Shown: positions 62,064 through 64,000 of the stretch, one piece after another
Layout: the number at the start of each line of letters is the position of its first letter
How positions within the stretch are numbered: the first letter of the stretch is position 1
Assembly: GCF_900496965.1 (NCBI RefSeq)
Contig: NZ_UFQB01000008.1
Coordinates: 1-64,000 of the forward strand
DNA length: 64,000 nucleotides
DNA from: Achromobacter agilis
GTDB taxonomy: Bacteria > Pseudomonadota > Gammaproteobacteria > Burkholderiales > Burkholderiaceae_B
Direction of reading: 5' to 3'
The notes under the pieces: model-generated
Told to the model about the DNA's origin: nothing
Seen by the model: only the letters and a program-made list of their open reading frames with translations
Database searches by the model: none
Made by a program: the position numbers and the translations under genes

Positions 62064-63692
62064 TCAGAAGCCCACGGCCTGCCCGTCGCGCCGGCTGTCG
62101 CTGGCGGCGACGTAGCCCAGCTCGTTGTCGCTTTCAGACATGCGCCAGATGAACTGGCCCGCCCCGAAATCCATATAGGGATCGTCGACGGACTTCAAAG
62201 CATGCCCGAGGTCTTTCAGGCCCGCAATGGTAGAAGCCTTCATATTGGTCTCGATATCCAGCGTGAAGTCGCGGTTGACCTTCCAGCGCGGCGCGCAGCA
62301 GGCGGCCTGCGGATTCTGGTGGTAGTCGATCATGCGGATCACGGTCTGCATGTGGCCTTGGGGCTGCATGTCGCCGCCCATCACGCCGAAGCTCATGACC
62401 GGCTTGCCGCCCTGGGTCAGGAAGCCGGGGATGATGGTATGGAACGGGCGCTTGCCGCCTTCGACCACGTTGGCCGACTGCGGATCCATCGAAAAGCCCA
62501 CGCCGCGGTTCTGCATGCTGATGCCGGTACCCGGCACGACCACGCCCGACCCGAAACCCATGTAGTTGGACTGGATGAACGAGATCATCATGCCGTTCTC
62601 GTCGGCGGCGGTCAGGTAGATGGTGCCGCCGGCGTGCGGGCGGCCCGCCTCGAAATGGGTGGCGCGGTCCAAGCGGATCAGCTTGGCGCGGCTGTCCAGG
62701 TAGGCGTCCGACAGCATCTGTTCGGGCGTGACCTGCATGGAGCGCGGATCGGCCACGTACTTGTACAGGTCGGCGAAGGCCAGCTTCATGGCCTCGATCT
62801 GGACGTGCTGCGATTGCGTCGAATCCACCGGCATGTCGGCCATGTCGAAGCGCTCGACGATGCCCAGCGCGATGAGCGCGGCGATGCCCTGCCCGTTCGG
62901 CGGAATCTCGTGCAGCTCGTAGCCGCGGTACGACTTGGAGATCGGCTTGACCCATTCCGGGCGGTAGCCGCGCAGGTCTTCCAGCGTCATCGCGCCGCCG
63001 CATTCCTTGCTGAAGGCGGCGATGCGCTCGGCCAGCTCGCCTTCGTAGAAGTCGCGGCCCTTGGATTCGGCGATGCGGCGCAGCGTGTTGGCAGCGTCGG
63101 GGAAGCGGAAATGCTCGCCCACCTTGGGCGCGCGGCCTTCGGGCAGGAAAGCCTGGGCGTAGCCGGGCTGCGAGCTGAGCTCTTCCGCGGCGGCGGCCCA
63201 CTTGTGCGCCACCACCGGCGGCACGGCGTAGCCGCGCTCGGCGATCTCGATGGCGGGCTCGAACAGCTGCTCGAAGGGCAGCTTGCCCAGTTTTTCGTGC
63301 AGCGCGGCCCAGCCGGCCACCACGCCCGGCACCGTCACCGCATCCCAGCCGCGCTTGGGCTGGATGGCCAGGCCATTGGGGCCCACGCCGTACTTGCGCT
63401 TGAAGTACTCGACGTTCCAGGCGGCCGGCGCCACGCCGGACGAATTCAGTCCGTGCAGTTCCTTGCCGTCCCAAACGATGGCGAAGCAGTCGCCGCCCAG
63501 GCCGCAGGAAACCGGTTCGACCAGCACGATCGTCGCGGCCGCGGCAATGGCGGCGTCCACGGCGTTGCCGCCCTTGAGCAGCATGCGCAATCCCGCCTGG
63601 GCTGCAAGCGGGTGCGACGTGGAGACCACGTTGCGGGCAAACAGCGGAATGCGGACGGAAGGATACGGGTTGCCCCAGTCGAAGGATTTCAT
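62064..63692 (-). CDS. Gamma-glutamyltransferase family protein, no signal peptide
   Basis: N-terminal nucleophile hydrolase of 542 residues that splits gamma-glutamyl bonds (glutathione and relatives). The autoprocessing Thr is in HAGGTIYLTAAD, at the junction expected between large and small subunits, and PVSCGLGGDCFAIVWDG is the family start. The N terminus (MKSFDWGNPYPSVRIPLFA) has no signal peptide, unlike periplasmic Ggt, so it should act in the cytoplasm on imported peptides. First gene of the operon, divergent from a LysR gene. Confidence 0.92.
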   Translation of the reverse strand: MKSFDWGNPYPSVRIPLFARNVVSTSHPLAAQAGLRMLLKGGNAVDAAIAAAATIVLVEPVSCGLGGDCFAIVWDGKELHGLNSSGVAPAAWNVEYFKRKYGVGPNGLAIQPKRGWDAVTVPGVVAGWAALHEKLGKLPFEQLFEPAIEIAERGYAVPPVVAHKWAAAAEELSSQPGYAQAFLPEGRAPKVGEHFRFPDAANTLRRIAESKGRDFYEGELAERIAAFSKECGGAMTLEDLRGYRPEWVKPISKSYRGYELHEIPPNGQGIAALIALGIVERFDMADMPVDSTQSQHVQIEAMKLAFADLYKYVADPRSMQVTPEQMLSDAYLDSRAKLIRLDRATHFEAGRPHAGGTIYLTAADENGMMISFIQSNYMGFGSGVVVPGTGISMQNRGVGFSMDPQSANVVEGGKRPFHTIIPGFLTQGGKPVMSFGVMGGDMQPQGHMQTVIRMIDYHQNPQAACCAPRWKVNRDFTLDIETNMKASTIAGLKDLGHALKSVDDPYMDFGAGQFIWRMSESDNELGYVAASDSRRDGQAVGF

Positions 63693-63756
63693 GTGGCTAG
63701 TCTCATAAGGGATTGGTGTTCATAGACCCTGGCGAAAGTACTCTTGTGATCTAATT

Positions 63757-63771
63757 AAATCAATTTGATTT
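63757..63771. promoter_or_regulatory. 15-bp palindrome in the ggt/LysR divergent promoter
   Basis: AAATCAATTTGATTT is an odd palindrome centred at 63764, in the 105-bp gap. On the minus strand it overlaps TTGATT, a possible -35 for ggt, with a weak TACTTT 17 bp on. A-T rich dyads of this size are typical LysR binding sites (T-N11-A like). Confidence 0.6.
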
Positions 63772-63797
63772 TTTGTTCCGTCATAAAAGATTTTTTT

Positions 63798-64000
63798 ATG
63801 AGTACGATCCGGTTCCTGCGCACTTTCCTGGCCGTCGCGCACCACGGCTCTTTCTCGGAAGCCGCCGAACAGGTCGCCCTGACCCAGGCGGCCGTCAGTT
63901 TCCAGATGCGCGCGCTCGAGGCCGAACTGGGCCGGGAACTGTTCGACCGCAGCGGCCGTCTTGCCATTCTTAACGCAGCCGGCCGGGAATTGCTACCGGA
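63798..64000 (+). CDS. LysR-family regulator, N-terminal part (cut by window edge)
   Basis: The visible 67 residues contain the LysR helix-turn-helix (FLRTFLAVAHHGSFSEAAEQVALTQAAVSFQMRALEAELG), with the rest beyond base 64000. Divergent from ggt-gsiBCDA, so it is the likely regulator of that operon. The leader just before the ATG is very T-rich (seven T then ATG). Confidence 0.92.
   Translation, partial: MSTIRFLRTFLAVAHHGSFSEAAEQVALTQAAVSFQMRALEAELGRELFDRSGRLAILNAAGRELLP

Overview
The window looks like chromosome of a high-GC (mid-60s percent by eye) betaproteobacterium of the Alcaligenaceae, most likely Achromobacter or a close Bordetella relative. The evidence is the flhDC-motAB-cheY-cheA block next to fliA and fliC, an E3 dihydrolipoamide dehydrogenase with a fused lipoyl domain, a MexAB-OprM-type pump with a divergent LysR gene, and many Liv-type and Gsi-type importer genes. 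This is inference from gene content; no rRNA or tRNA gene was seen.

Layout. 1-7250 is motility: cheA (cut by the window edge), a CheY-like regulator, motB, motA, flhC and flhD on the minus strand, then fliA and fliC on the plus strand, with a clear sigma-28 promoter before fliC. 7387-10850 is an accessory patch: two unrecognised genes, a REP-associated tyrosine transposase (RAYT) surrounded by GTGTC-W-GACAC palindromes, and a YjfB-family motility gene whose 3' end runs into a degenerate 26-bp tandem repeat. 11149-17304 is the pyruvate dehydrogenase operon aceE-aceF-lpdA (minus). 17644-24372 (plus) holds a PAS histidine kinase and FixJ-type regulator, folD, a second RAYT-type palindrome cluster, prlC, a SCO1/SenC protein and a small GlsB/YeaQ membrane protein. 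24475-31581 is an RND efflux operon with a divergent LysR gene. 31667-34029 holds a pseudouridine synthase, ubiC and an ArsR-SRPBCC pair.

34075-47847 (minus) appears to be one 12-13 gene transcription unit. It begins with a GntR regulator and a LivKHMGF importer, followed by aconitase-family large and small subunits, HyuB/HyuA, an isochorismatase-fold hydrolase, an FAD dehydrogenase and an isocitrate-lyase/PEP-mutase-family lyase. The genes overlap or nearly touch and make sense as uptake plus stepwise breakdown of one organic acid or lactam/imide-like compound. I do not recognise it as a described pathway, and it is the best candidate here for an undescribed system.

47910-56577 holds a GAF-PAS-PAS-GGDEF diguanylate cyclase, two secreted proteins of unknown function, a TetR/SDR/MFS module with two matching palindromic operators, yaeQ, a LysE-family exporter and an alpha/beta hydrolase. 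56680-63692 (minus) is ggt-gsiB-gsiC-gsiD-gsiA, a glutathione or gamma-glutamyl peptide uptake and hydrolysis operon, with a divergent LysR gene cut by the right edge.

Three non-coding repeat families stand out: 16 copies of the GTGTC-W-GACAC palindrome with their probable RAYT; a 75-bp GC-rich tandem repeat between flhC and motA with fragments at 30421 and 43206; and the 26-bp repeat after yjfB.
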